In this document: one piece after another, positions 10,343 to 25,849 of the stretch
Layout of the letters: every line of letters starts with the position of its first letter
Numbering within the stretch: position 1 is the stretch's first letter
Source of the DNA: Phycomyces nitens
Lineage: Eukaryota; Mucoromycota; Mucoromycetes; Mucorales; Phycomycetaceae
Assembly: GCA_022702545.1 (NCBI GenBank)
Contig: JAHRBC010000002.1
Coordinates: 6,262,001-6,326,000, forward strand
Length of the DNA stretch: 64,000 nucleotides
Direction of reading: 5' to 3'
Translations under genes and position numbers: made by a program
The notes under the pieces: model-generated
The model's database searches: none
Seen by the model: only the letters and a program-made list of their open reading frames with translations
Told to the model about the DNA's origin: nothing

Positions 10343-13300
10343 AGAGAATTATATAGAAAAATGTTGTTTTTGACACTACCAAGGTATATTATCAGTATTT
10401 TGGAGCATTTTAAAAATTCACAATTCCTTTCGTTGCTGCACATAATCGAAATTTACAAGGACAGCATGAATAAAGAAGAATAGACAGGCTCCGGTGTTTT
10501 GGAGGACTCTTTTACTTTACAAACGGCCAGGAACGGCGGCAGATGGTACAAAATACATGCTACCAACAGTTCAGGCCTATCTGATTTTGTGTAACCATAC
10601 AACCTATGCTTTCGCATACAGACGTTTTTATGCCTGGGCTCATCTTTTAGAACGGTGAGCGTTACTTTAACTTTGTTAGAGAATGGACACAAAGTTACCT
10701 CTGTCAAAAGCACAGTGTACAGAGCGCACTTATTCTTTTCCGGACACTTTTTTATACTTCTTGGATCCTTTCTTGAATGACCCTCATCAAAGATTGACAC
10801 TAGGTTGAAACAGTGTTACTAGCAAATTGAAAACATGCCCACAAAATGGTCAGGGGGGTATAAAGTGTAAACAAAGCAGCCGATTCTGCAAATGAGCCAT
10901 CCAGCCAAACTCCATTTTTTTAACAAATGCTTTTATCCCCCTAACTAGCAGGCTAACGCTATGATTTTATTGCTGAAATGGATTTCTTAGACGTTTGAAA
11001 ATATTTGAGTCTCTTCATGATTTTATAATGGCCAACTAGAAAGCTATTTTACTCACTATTTAATCTTGAAACCATAATCCCAATCCCAGATTAACATCCA
11101 ACATAATAGAGCCAGAAGGATGGGGCTATACCAGAGTTTTAGCCCTTAAATATATCCAGTTTAAACATACAAGGACAAGAAATGCTATATCGCATGAAAC
11201 ATAACGAATTTTCGGTTATTGTAGAGTGTACCATCAATCAACTTAAAGTGCGCTTGTAAAGGACTGAGCATTCGGCTTTTCTCAAAAGACAATAATACAT
11301 ATACACCAGAGTGAATATCTTTAGGAAAAGTGCGGTTTACTTTGTGCTATTATATACTAGAATGGCAGAGCGCATATTCTGGGTGCCTGTAGATACACAT
11401 GCTTGAAAAATAAATTCTCAAACACCCCAGTGATAAACCTAATATATATATATACACTTGACATTAAATAGCAGTCGGTATGACCATACTAGACGCTCTC
11501 ACTACTCTCATCCACCATCCTCATAATTAGAAACATTCTTGTATAATAGCAGAATATAATGTTTTAAAAAATACCCAAAAAAAATGATATCCAGGTTGCG
11601 ATTCATTATAACAAATGGTCCAACCCCTCCTAAAAAAATACACCCCAAGACCATAATAGAGCCTCAATTTTCTTGTATTGTTTAATGGTACAAGGGGTTG
11701 TTGCGGGCAGTATGGTTCCGTATCTGCGGATGCATGCAATCTTCATTCCGTCTATGTTAAGCCTCATTATGATTTATTTCTTAAATATCAAAGGGTTTGA
11801 AAAAACAAAAACAAAAAAAGTCTGTGGGATGAGCATCTTGTACTTTGGACATGCTGTCAACGATGCCGATTGAATTCAAGAGATTGAGAAAAGCAAAGTG
11901 TAAATGTTAGAATGAGTAATAGTAATAGTCGCGAATAATACGTTGAAAGCTTTGAATAGGTACCCAGCACAAATAGTTAGAGAGAGTGAGAGAGTGAGTG
12001 AGTGAGTGAGTCAGTAGTTAAGGTTTCTTAGTTGGAGATACAAATAATTATTTATAGTATTTATAGGTTTCTACAGGCAAAAATACATGGCGTCTATTTA
12101 CTAATAATGTCATAGTTGGTCTATACATGAGAATAAGTTTATTTGGGAACCAAAGCAATACAAGACATCTGGAATGAAGCAGGCCTTGGAATGTATATTG
12201 TTGTATTTCGATTATATAAAGATGTCCAGCCATTTATTAAATATTTGGACATATACAAGATATATTGTGTGTTAGTGTGTCAGATATTTATAAATTAGTT
12301 ATCCGCCTATATGTGTCATATCTATTTGCACCATCGATTTGCAAATACGGGGGACAAAAATCTTATTTTATAAAAAATGGAGGAAAAAAATTACGATGAT
12401 TTAATTGATGTCCTTGGTATTAAGGGGTGAATAGGATATAAATCAACGTAATCTACACTGTAGCGAACAAACATAAACATTGAGACTGAAAATACATATG
12501 ATTTTGCGAATACGGGGGACAAAAATCTTATTTTTAAAAAAAATAGGAAAAAAATTACGATGATTTAATTGATGTCCTTGGTGTTAAGGGGTGAATAGGA
12601 TATAAATCAACGTAATCTACACTGTAGCGAACAAACATAAACATTGAGACTGAAAATACAGACATATACAGACAAATATAGAGAACATCCTATTGGTTAC
12701 ATTCAATGCACCTTTATGCACCTTTATGCACGTCTAGGCTAACAGTATTATTCCCTTGTCTTCCTTGTAAAGAAACTTCATAAAACCAATCTACGGATTG
12801 TGGTAGGTGGTATATTTTGTATCTGGGAATGTCTGCAACTTTCATTCGGCCAATTTTAACCCCAATTACGATTCCTTTTCTTAAATCAAAGTGTATACAG
12901 AGTATTATGGGGGCCGAGTGTTTTGTACTTTCAGCATGTTGCAAAATATGTCAACCCAATTCAAGAGATTAAGAAAGAAAATTGTAAAGGTGGGGAAAGA
13001 AGTTAAGAGGTGAGGAATATGAGATATTTTATTTATATGGATTGAGAAGATAAGGGTTTGGGTGTGACGTTGAGTAAAAAGATTTTGTTGAATGAATGAA
13101 TGATTGAAGAGAAGGGGTAGAAGGATGAGAGTGAGTTTTATCGAATTTGAGTTGATTAGTTTGCTGTTGTTGAGATAAGTATGTGATATATTGTATGATA
13201 TATTGTATGATTGTATTTTGTGAGTAAGGATTGAAAAATTGAGGTTAGATAGGGGGGTATGATAAGAATGGCGGGATTTAAGGATCTGTGGAGAAAGTAT

Positions 13301-15511
13301 AGTTTGTATAAAGTGAAAAAGAGTTGTTGAAGTGGGATATGTGGATTTTAAATGATTATTATATGTGGGTTTGTGGTTGAGAGCGGTGGAGAGGGAGAAT
13401 TGATTGAATTGATTGAATTGAAGGAGATTGTGGATGTAATGATCCAGTATGGATAAGATGGGATGGATTTATAGAGTTTTTTGAAATATGGGATTATTGA
13501 GCGAACAAGTGTTTAGATTTGATTGGGTTAGTGTTGAGTGTATTGAATAAATGATTTAATAGAGGATCGATTAGTAGAAAAAGGGTTGAAAGACTAATAA
13601 AAAGGTTTAAAGATGGATATGATGGATTGGGATTTTTGGTGGGATTTTTCGCAGTGAAGCTTTTTTAGCTGGTTAAATTGATCGAATGTGTCAAGGGGAC
13701 TGAGAGAGTATATTATTCTTATTTTTTTGATATTACTAAATTATGTGGATTGCGGTCAAATCAACAGAATGCAGATACAAGCTTGGTAATGGATTCTATG
13801 GTGGGCGGTGTAATATAGACTAATATTGATTGTATATTGATTATAAGGAGCGATTTGTATGTAACTAAATGATCACAGCTAATATACGGAATTGTTTTCG
13901 GGTGCAAGAAATTGAAAACGATCCAGACTTGGATCCATCCAATTCGTACTTGTATTAGTTTATTGCGATTATAAAAACTTTGAATATGAATTGTGTTGTA
14001 TGGTATATATTGAATTTATTATTATTATTATTATTATTACTAGTCATTGATAAATTAAAAAATACAATAAAACGTAATTATTTAAGGTTATCATTCAGAT
14101 AATGCTTTTTTGAATTCATATAGGTAATTCATATGTAAGCAAGGTCATCATCATGATATTAAATAAATACGTACGCATTTATTTGTGCTTCGTCAAGCAC
14201 TTTGCCCCACGATTCCCCAACACCCGTAGGTAGTAGACGCCCTACTTTTTCAACCTGCAAACTTCCTCCCACCAGATACCGGCCTGAACAGATACCTGGC
14301 TGCGGACACCCCACACTTAAGACCTTGCAGATGCACGGCTACCACAATACTTCCCCTCACCCGTAGGTAGTAGACGCCCTACTTTTTCAACCTGCAGACT
14401 TCCTCCCACCAGATACCGGCTTGAACGAATACCTGGCTGCGGACGCCCCACATTTTGAGACCCTGGAACCCCACCACCATTAAGGCAGTGGGATAACCTC
14501 CCCACGCACTTTCGTGTCTATGGGAAAAGAGCTATACATAGTATTAGGCTTATGGTTTACTTGGCGATTACAAATAAAAAGAAGAGGTACTTACAGTCGA
14601 CAGTCCACAGTCCACAGTCCACATCTACAGTCTACAGTCTACAGTCTACAGTCTACAGTCCACAGTCTACAGTCAACATCCACATTCACATTCCACATCC
14701 ACAATCTGCAAGTCCACTGTCAAAAATCCGCTCTACAGTCCACAGTCCACAGTCCACGGTCTAAAGTACATAAGACCGTGTCTAGTTAGTGATGTTGTTT
14801 GTAATGTGCTAATTGCAATGCGTACTTACATCGTCATCGGCAAAAAAGGGCCCAAGCTGAGGTCAGCAATGAAAAGTAGTAAGCTGGTGTACAAGAGAAA
14901 GGCGCTCTCCCCAAGTTCCCACTGTTGTTTATTTCTTATGGGAAAATTTTCAGTCAAACTTTTATTTGACAGAGTGATCAAGTCATGTGAGCTCTATGAC
15001 TTACCACTGTGAGAATCCTTCATATTATGTGAGGGTTTGGCGCCCTGCAACGGCTCAATAGCTTGATAATCTCTGCTTTTAGACGATTTTTCTTTACTGC
15101 TTGTATAACTTTTCTATTATTTATTGAATTTGAATATCTAGGCGATATTAAACAGCGAAAATGCCGTAGCTATATAGTTTATTAGAGTTTAATATAGTGT
15201 AGGCTAATATAATCGATTCAATATAATAGCTGTAATTGCTAATAGTTTGTAGACATTTTTATATGCTTTACTTTCTTTCTTTTCGGCAGATAATGCGTAC
15301 AGCCGTTGTGGTACCATTGTTCTGTCAAAGGCTTCCTAAATTTAGGGAAAGCATATTATAGATTAGGAAGGAATAGAATACAAGAAAACGCCGTGACTCG
15401 GTATGATTGTAAGTAGAAGGGCAGGTTGGAGTGGGATTATCTCTGGATAGTTAATATTAGATAAATTGGATAAATATGATAAATCTGTTAATATTTGGTG
15501 AGTGTGTCAAA
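10343..15511. repeat. Macrosatellite unit, copy 3
   Basis: This copy is near identical to copy 1. It has a longer T run near 10915, a one-base shorter G run near 13394, and its own substitution variant after the heptamer tract near 14680. Confidence 0.95.
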
Positions 15512-18500
15512 AGAGAATTATATAGAAAAATGTTGTTTTTGACACTACCAAGGTATATTATCAGTATTTTGGAGCATTTTAAAAATTCACAATTCCTTTC
15601 GTTGCTGCACATAATCGAAATTTACAAGGACAGCATGAATAAAGAAGAATAGACAGGCTCCGGTGTTTTGGAGGACTCTTTTACTTTACAAACGGCCAGG
15701 AACGGCGGCAGATGGTACAAAATACATGCTACCAACAGTTCAGGCCTATCTGATTTTGTGTAACCATACAACCTATGCTTTCGCATACAGACGTTTTTAT
15801 GCCTGGGCTCATCTTTTAGAACGGTGAGCGTTACTTTAACTTTGTTAGAGAATGGACACAAAGTTACCTCTGTCAAAAGCACAGTGTACAGAGCGCACTT
15901 ATTCTTTTCCGGACACTTTTTTATACTTCTTGGATCCTTTCTTGAATGACCCTCATCAAAGATTGACACTAGGTTGAAACAGTGTTACTAGCAAATTGAA
16001 AACATGCCCACAAAATGGTCAGGGGGGTATAAAGTGTAAACAAAGCAGCCGATTCTGCAAATGAGCCATCCAGCCAAACTCCATTTTTTAACAAATGCTT
16101 TTATCCCCCTAACTAGCAGGCTAACGCTATGATTTTATTGCTGAAATGGATTTCTTAGACGTTTGAAAATATTTGAGTCTCTTCATGATTTTATAATGGC
16201 CAACTAGAAAGCTATTTTACTCACTATTTAATCTTGAAACCATAATCCCAATCCCAGATTAACATCCAACATAATAGAGCCAGAAGGATGGGGCTATACC
16301 AGAGTTTTAGCCCTTAAATATATCCAGTTTAAACATACAAGGACAAGAAATGCTATATCGCATGAAACATAACGAATTTTCGGTTATTGTAGAGTGTACC
16401 ATCAATCAACTTAAAGTGCGCTTGTAAAGGACTGAGCATTCGGCTTTTCTCAAAAGACAATAATACATATACACCAGAGTGAATATCTTTAGGAAAAGTG
16501 CGGTTTACTTTGTGCTATTATATACTAGAATGGCAGAGCGCATATTCTGGGTGCCTGTAGATACACATGCTTGAAAAATAAATTCTCAAACACCCCAGTG
16601 ATAAACCTAATATATATATATACACTTGACATTAAATAGCAGTCGGTATGACCATACTAGACGCTCTCACTACTCTCATCCACCATCCTCATAATTAGAA
16701 ACATTCTTGTATAATAGCAGAATATAATGTTTTAAAAAATACCCAAAAAAAATGATATCCAGGTTGCGATTCATTATAACAAATGGTCCAACCCCTCCTA
16801 AAAAAATACACCCCAAGACCATAATAGAGCCTCAATTTTCTTGTATTGTTTAATGGTACAAGGGGTTGTTGCGGGCAGTATGGTTCCGTATCTGCGGATG
16901 CATGCAATCTTCATTCCGTCTATGTTAAGCCTCATTATGATTTATTTCTTAAATATCAAAGGGTTTGAAAAAACAAAAACAAAAAAAGTCTGTGGGATGA
17001 GCATCTTGTACTTTGGACATGCTGTCAACGATGCCGATTGAATTCAAGAGATTGAGAAAAGCAAAGTGTAAATGTTAGAATGAGTAATAGTAATAGTCGC
17101 GAATAATACGTTGAAAGCTTTGAATAGGTACCCAGCACAAATAGTTAGAGAGAGTGAGAGAGTGAGTGAGTGAGTGAGTCAGTAGTTAAGGTTTCTTAGT
17201 TGGAGATACAAATAATTATTTATAGTATTTATAGGTTTCTACAGGCAAAAATACATGGCGTCTATTTACTAATAATGTCATAGTTGGTCTATACATGAGA
17301 ATAAGTTTATTTGGGAACCAAAGCAATACAAGACATCTGGAATGAAGCAGGCCTTGGAATGTATATTGTTGTATTTCGATTATATAAAGATGTCCAGCCA
17401 TTTATTAAATATTTGGACATATACAAGATATATTGTGTGTTAGTGTGTCAGATATTTATAAATTAGTTATCCGCCTATATGTGTCATATCTATTTGCACC
17501 ATCGATTTGCAAATACGGGGGACAAAAATCTTATTTTATAAAAAATGGAGGAAAAAAATTACGATGATTTAATTGATGTCCTTGGTATTAAGGGGTGAAT
17601 AGGATATAAATCAACGTAATCTACACTGTAGCGAACAAACATAAACATTGAGACTGAAAATACATATGATTTTGCGAATACGGGGGACAAAAATCTTATT
17701 TTTTAAAAAAATAGGAAAAAAATTACGATGATTTAATTGATGTCCTTGGTGTTAAGGGGTGAATAGGATATAAATCAACGTAATCTACACTGTAGCGAAC
17801 AAACATAAACATTGAGACTGAAAATACAGACATATACAGACAAATATAGAGAACATCCTATTGGTTACATTCAATGCACCTTTATGCACCTTTATGCACG
17901 TCTAGGCTAACAGTATTATTCCCTTGTCTTCCTTGTAAAGAAACTTCATAAAACCAATCTACGGATTGTGGTAGGTGGTATATTTTGTATCTGGGAATGT
18001 CTGCAACTTTCATTCGGCCAATTTTAACCCCAATTACGATTCCTTTTCTTAAATCAAAGTGTATACAGAGTATTATGGGGGCCGAGTGTTTTGTACTTTC
18101 AGCATGTTGCAAAATATGTCAACCCAATTCAAGAGATTAAGAAAGAAAATTGTAAAGGTGGGGAAAGAAGTTAAGAGGTGAGGAATATGAGATATTTTAT
18201 TTATATGGATTGAGAAGATAAGGGTTTGGGTGTGACGTTGAGTAAAAAGATTTTGTTGAATGAATGAATGATTGAAGAGAAGGGGTAGAAGGATGAGAGT
18301 GAGTTTTATCGAATTTGAGTTGATTAGTTTGCTGTTGTTGAGATAAGTATGTGATATATTGTATGATATATTGTATGATTGTATTTTGTGAGTAAGGATT
18401 GAAAAATTGAGGTTAGATAGGGGGGTATGATAAGAATGGCGGGATTTAAGGATCTGTGGAGAAAGTATAGTTTGTATAAAGTGAAAAAGAGTTGTTGAAG

Positions 18501-20679
18501 TGGGATATGTGGATTTTAAATGATTATTATATGTGGGTTTGTGGTTGAGAGCGGTGGAGAGGGGAGAATTGATTGAATTGATTGAATTGAAGGAGATTGT
18601 GGATGTAATGATCCAGTATGGATAAGATGGGATGGATTTATAGAGTTTTTTGAAATATGGGATTATTGAGCGAACAAGTGTTTAGATTTGATTGGGTTAG
18701 TGTTGAGTGTATTGAATAAATGATTTAATAGAGGATCGATTAGTAGAAAAAGGGTTGAAAGACTAATAAAAAGGTTTAAAGATGGATATGATGGATTGGG
18801 ATTTTTGGTGGGATTTTTCGCAGTGAAGCTTTTTAGCTGGTTAAATTGATCGAATGTGTCAAGGGGACTGAGAGAGTATATTATTCTTATTTTTTTGATA
18901 TTACTAAATTATGTGGATTGCGGTCAAATCAACAGAATGCAGATACAAGCTTGGTAATGGATTCTATGGTGGGCGGTGTAATATAGACTAATATTGATTG
19001 TATATTGATTATAAGGAGCGATTTGTATGTAACTAAATGATCACAGCTAATATACGGAATTGTTTTCGGGTGCAAGAAATTGAAAACGATCCAGACTTGG
19101 ATCCATCCAATTCGTACTTGTATTAGTTTATTGCGATTATAAAAACTTTGAATATGAATTGTGTTGTATGGTATATATTGAATTTATTATTATTATTATT
19201 ATTATTACTAGTCATTGATAAATTAAAAAATACAATAAAACGTAATTATTTAAGGTTATCATTCAGATAATGCTTTTTTGAATTCATATAGGTAATTCAT
19301 ATGTAAGCAAGGTCATCATCATGATATTAAATAAATACGTACGCATTTATTTGTGCTTCGTCAAGCACTTTGCCCCACGATTCCCCAACACCCGTAGGTA
19401 GTAGACGCCCTACTTTTTCAACCTGCAAACTTCCTCCCACCAGATACCGGCCTGAACAGATACCTGGCTGCGGACACCCCACACTTAAGACCTTGCAGAT
19501 GCACGGCTACCACAATACTTCCCCTCACCCGTAGGTAGTAGACGCCCTACTTTTTCAACCTGCAGACTTCCTCCCACCAGATACCGGCTTGAACGAATAC
19601 CTGGCTGCGGACGCCCCACATTTTGAGACCCTGGAACCCCACCACCATTAAGGCAGTGGGATAACCTCCCCACGCACTTTCGTGTCTATGGGAAAAGAGC
19701 TATACATAGTATTAGGCTTATGGTTTACTTGGCGATTACAAATAAAAAGAAGAGGTACTTACAGTCGACAGTCCACAGTCCACAGTCCACATCTACAGTC
19801 TACAGTCTACAGTCTACAGTCTACAGTCCACAGTCTACAGTCAACATCCACATTCACATCCCACATCCACAATCTGCAAGTCCACTGTCAAAAATCCGCT
19901 CTACAGTCCACAGTCCACAGTCCACGGTCTAAAGTACATAAGACCGTGTCTAGTTAGTGATGTTGTTTGTAATGTGCTAATTGCAATGCGTACTTACATC
20001 GTCATCGGCAAAAAAGGGCCCAAGCTGAGGTCAGCAATGAAAAGTAGTAAGCTGGTGTACAAGAGAAAGGCGCTCTCCCCAAGTTCCCACTGTTGTTTAT
20101 TTCTTATGGGAAAATTTTCAGTCAAACTTTTATTTGACAGAGTGATCAAGTCATGTGAGCTCTATGACTTACCACTGTGAGAATCCTTCATATTATGTGA
20201 GGGTTTGGCGCCCTGCAACGGCTCAATAGCTTGATAATCTCTGCTTTTAGACGATTTTTCTTTACTGCTTGTATAACTTTTCTATTATTTATTGAATTTG
20301 AATATCTAGGCGATATTAAACAGCGAAAATGCCGTAGCTATATAGTTTATTAGAGTTTAATATAGTGTAGGCTAATATAATCGATTCAATATAATAGCTG
20401 TAATTGCTAATAGTTTGTAGACATTTTTATATGCTTTACTTTCTTTCTTTTCGGCAGATAATGCGTACAGCCGTTGTGGTACCATTGTTCTGTCAAAGGC
20501 TTCCTAAATTTAGGGAAAGCATATTATAGATTAGGAAGGAATAGAATACAAGAAAACGCCGTGACTCGGTATGATTGTAAGTAGAAGGGCAGGTTGGAGT
20601 GGGATTATCTCTGGATAGTTAATATTAGATAAATTGGATAAATATGATAAATCTGTTAATATTTGGTGAGTGTGTCAAA
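15512..20679. repeat. Macrosatellite unit, copy 4
   Basis: This is the shortest full unit at 5168 bp. Its heptamer-flank variant (near 19850) is identical to that of copy 1 and unlike its neighbours, copies 3 and 5. This suggests recombination or conversion between non-adjacent units. Confidence 0.95.
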
Positions 20680-23600
20680 AGAGAATTATATAGAAAAATG
20701 TTGTTTTTGACACTACCAAGGTATATTATCAGTATTTTGGAGCATTTTAAAAATTCACAATTCCTTTCGTTGCTGCACATAATCGAAATTTACAAGGACA
20801 GCATGAATAAAGAAGAATAGACAGGCTCCGGTGTTTTGGAGGACTCTTTTACTTTACAAACGGCCAGGAACGGCGGCAGATGGTACAAAATACATGCTAC
20901 CAACAGTTCAGGCCTATCTGATTTTGTGTAACCATACAACCTATGCTTTCGCATACAGACGTTTTTATGCCTGGGCTCATCTTTTAGAACGGTGAGCGTT
21001 ACTTTAACTTTGTTAGAGAATGGACACAAAGTTACCTCTGTCAAAAGCACAGTGTACAGAGCGCACTTATTCTTTTCCGGACACTTTTTTATACTTCTTG
21101 GATCCTTTCTTGAATGACCCTCATCAAAGATTGACACTAGGTTGAAACAGTGTTACTAGCAAATTGAAAACATGCCCACAAAATGGTCAGGGGGGTATAA
21201 AGTGTAAACAAAGCAGCCGATTCTGCAAATGAGCCATCCAGCCAAACTCCATTTTTTAACAAATGCTTTTATCCCCCTAACTAGCAGGCTAACGCTATGA
21301 TTTTATTGCTGAAATGGATTTCTTAGACGTTTGAAAATATTTGAGTCTCTTCATGATTTTATAATGGCCAACTAGAAAGCTATTTTACTCACTATTTAAT
21401 CTTGAAACCATAATCCCAATCCCAGATTAACATCCAACATAATAGAGCCAGAAGGATGGGGCTATACCAGAGTTTTAGCCCTTAAATATATCCAGTTTAA
21501 ACATACAAGGACAAGAAATGCTATATCGCATGAAACATAACGAATTTTCGGTTATTGTAGAGTGTACCATCAATCAACTTAAAGTGCGCTTGTAAAGGAC
21601 TGAGCATTCGGCTTTTCTCAAAAGACAATAATACATATACACCAGAGTGAATATCTTTAGGAAAAGTGCGGTTTACTTTGTGCTATTATATACTAGAATG
21701 GCAGAGCGCATATTCTGGGTGCCTGTAGATACACATGCTTGAAAAATAAATTCTCAAACACCCCAGTGATAAACCTAATATATATATATACACTTGACAT
21801 TAAATAGCAGTCGGTATGACCATACTAGACGCTCTCACTACTCTCATCCACCATCCTCATAATTAGAAACATTCTTGTATAATAGCAGAATATAATGTTT
21901 TAAAAAATACCCAAAAAAATGATATCCAGGTTGCGATTCATTATAACAAATGGTCCAACCCCTCCTAAAAAAATACACCCCAAGACCATAATAGAGCCTC
22001 AATTTTCTTGTATTGTTTAATGGTACAAGGGGTTGTTGCGGGCAGTATGGTTCCGTATCTGCGGATGCATGCAATCTTCATTCCGTCTATGTTAAGCCTC
22101 ATTATGATTTATTTCTTAAATATCAAAGGGTTTGAAAAAACAAAAACAAAAAAAGTCTGTGGGATGAGCATCTTGTACTTTGGACATGCTGTCAACGATG
22201 CCGATTGAATTCAAGAGATTGAGAAAAGCAAAGTGTAAATGTTAGAATGAGTAATAGTAATAGTCGCGAATAATACGTTGAAAGCTTTGAATAGGTACCC
22301 AGCACAAATAGTTAGAGAGAGTGAGAGAGTGAGTGAGTGAGTGAGTCAGTAGTTAAGGTTTCTTAGTTGGAGATACAAATAATTATTTATAGTATTTATA
22401 GGTTTCTACAGGCAAAAATACATGGCGTCTATTTACTAATAATGTCATAGTTGGTCTATACATGAGAATAAGTTTATTTGGGAACCAAAGCAATACAAGA
22501 CATCTGGAATGAAGCAGGCCTTGGAATGTATATTGTTGTATTTCGATTATATAAAGATGTCCAGCCATTTATTAAATATTTGGACATATACAAGATATAT
22601 TGTGTGTTAGTGTGTCAGATATTTATAAATTAGTTATCCGCCTATATGTGTCATATCTATTTGCACCATCGATTTGCAAATACGGGGGACAAAAATCTTA
22701 TTTTATAAAAAATGGAGGAAAAAAATTACGATGATTTAATTGATGTCCTTGGTATTAAGGGGTGAATAGGATATAAATCAACGTAATCTACACTGTAGCG
22801 AACAAACATAAACATTGAGACTGAAAATACATATGATTTTGCGAATACGGGGGACAAAAATCTTATTTTTTTAAAAAAAATAGGAAAAAAATTACGATGA
22901 TTTAATTGATGTCCTTGGTGTTAAGGGGTGAATAGGATATAAATCAACGTAATCTACACTGTAGCGAACAAACATAAACATTGAGACTGAAAATACAGAC
23001 ATATACAGACAAATATAGAGAACATCCTATTGGTTACATTCAATGCACCTTTATGCACCTTTATGCACGTCTAGGCTAACAGTATTATTCCCTTGTCTTC
23101 CTTGTAAAGAAACTTCATAAAACCAATCTACGGATTGTGGTAGGTGGTATATTTTGTATCTGGGAATGTCTGCAACTTTCATTCGGCCAATTTTAACCCC
23201 AATTACGATTCCTTTTCTTAAATCAAAGTGTATACAGAGTATTATGGGGGCCGAGTGTTTTGTACTTTCAGCATGTTGCAAAATATGTCAACCCAATTCA
23301 AGAGATTAAGAAAGAAAATTGTAAAGGTGGGGAAAGAAGTTAAGAGGTGAGGAATATGAGATATTTTATTTATATGGATTGAGAAGATAAGGGTTTGGGT
23401 GTGACGTTGAGTAAAAAGATTTTGTTGAATGAATGAATGATTGAAGAGAAGGGGTAGAAGGATGAGAGTGAGTTTTATCGAATTTGAGTTGATTAGTTTG
23501 CTGTTGTTGAGATAAGTATGTGATATATTGTATGATATATTGTATGATTGTATTTTGTGAGTAAGGATTGAAAAATTGAGGTTAGATAGGGGGGTATGAT

Positions 23601-25849
23601 AAGAATGGCGGGATTTAAGGATCTGTGGAGAAAGTATAGTTTGTATAAAGTGAAAAAGAGTTGTTGAAGTGGGATATGTGGATTTTAAATGATTATTATA
23701 TGTGGGTTTGTGGTTGAGAGCGGTGGAGAGGGGAGAATTGATTGAATTGATTGAATTGAAGGAGATTGTGGATGTAATGATCCAGTATGGATAAGATGGG
23801 ATGGATTTATAGAGTTTTTTGAAATATGGGATTATTGAGCGAACAAGTGTTTAGATTTGATTGGGTTAGTGTTGAGTGTATTGAATAAATGATTTAATAG
23901 AGGATCGATTAGTAGAAAAAGGGTTGAAAGACTAATAAAAAGGTTTAAAGATGGATATGATGGATTGGGATTTTTGGTGGGATTTTTCGCAGTGAAGCTT
24001 TTTAGCTGGTTAAATTGATCGAATGTGTCAAGGGGACTGAGAGAGTATATTATTCTTATTTTTTTGATATTACTAAATTATGTGGATTGCGGTCAAATCA
24101 ACAGAATGCAGATACAAGCTTGGTAATGGATTCTATGGTGGGCGGTGTAATATAGACTAATATTGATTGTATATTGATTATAAGGAGCGATTTGTATGTA
24201 ACTAAATGATCACAGCTAATATACGGAATTGTTTTCGGGTGCAAGAAATTGAAAACGATCCAGACTTGGATCCATCCAATTCGTACTTGTATTAGTTTAT
24301 TGCGATTATAAAAACTTTGAATATGAATTGTGTTGTATGGTATATATTGAATTTATTATTATTATTATTATTATTACTAGTCATTGATAAATTAAAAAAT
24401 ACAATAAAACGTAATTATTTAAGGTTATCATTCAGATAATGCTTTTTTGAATTCATATAGGTAATTCATATGTAAGCAAGGTCATCATCATGATATTAAA
24501 TAAATACGTACGCATTTATTTGTGCTTCGTCAAGCACTTTGCCCCACGATTCCCCAACACCCGTAGGTAGTAGACGCCCTACTTTTTCAACCTGCAAACT
24601 TCCTCCCACCAGATACCGGCCTGAACAGATACCTGGCTGCGGACACCCCACACTTAAGACCTTGCAGATGCACGGCTACCACAATACTTCCCCTCACCCG
24701 TAGGTAGTAGACGCCCTACTTTTTCAACCTGCAGACTTCCTCCCACCAGATACCGGCTTGAACGAATACCTGGCTGCGGACGCCCCACATTTTGAGACCC
24801 TGGAACCCCACCACCATTAAGGCAGTGGGATAACCTCCCCACGCACTTTCGTGTCTATGGGAAAAGAGCTATACATAGTATTAGGCTTATGGTTTACTTG
24901 GCGATTACAAATAAAAAGAAGAGGTACTTACAGTCGACAGTCCACAGTCCACAGTCCACATCTACAGTCTACAGTCTACAGTCTACAGTCTACAGTCCAC
25001 AGTCTACAGTCAACATCCACATCTACATTCCACATCCACAATCTGCAAGTCCACTGTCAAAAATCCGCTCTACAGTCCACAGTCCACAGTCCACGGTCTA
25101 AAGTACATAAGACCGTGTCTAGTTAGTGATGTTGTTTGTAATGTGCTAATTGCAATGCGTACTTACATCGTCATCGGCAAAAAAGGGCCCAAGCTGAGGT
25201 CAGCAATGAAAAGTAGTAAGCTGGTGTACAAGAGAAAGGCGCTCTCCCCAAGTTCCCACTGTTGTTTATTTCTTATGGGAAAATTTTCAGTCAAACTTTT
25301 ATTTGACAGAGTGATCAAGTCATGTGAGCTCTATGACTTACCACTGTGAGAATCCTTCATATTATGTGAGGGTTTGGCGCCCTGCAACGGCTCAATAGCT
25401 TGATAATCTCTGCTTTTAGACGATTTTTCTTTACTGCTTGTATAACTTTTCTATTATTTATTGAATTTGAATATCTAGGCGATATTAAACAGCGAAAATG
25501 CCGTAGCTATATAGTTTATTAGAGTTTAATATAGTGTAGGCTAATATAATCGATTCAATATAATAGCTGTAATTGCTAATAGTTTGTAGACATTTTTATA
25601 TGCTTTACTTTCTTTCTTTTCGGCAGATAATGCGTACAGCCGTTGTGGTACCATTGTTCTGTCAAAGGCTTCCTAAATTTAGGGGAAAGCATATTATAGA
25701 TTAGGAAGGAATAGAATACAAGAAAACGCCGTGACTCGGTATGATTGTAAGTAGAAGGGCAGGTTGGAGTGGGATTATCTCTGGATAGTTAATATTAGAT
25801 AAATTGGATAAATATGATAAATCTGTTAATATTTGGTGAGTGTGTCAAA
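20680..25849. repeat. Macrosatellite unit, copy 5
   Basis: This copy is near identical to the others. A one-base shorter A run near 21912 changes the reading of the small minus-strand frame that covers it, so that frame ends in different residues here (21844-22074). Confidence 0.95.
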
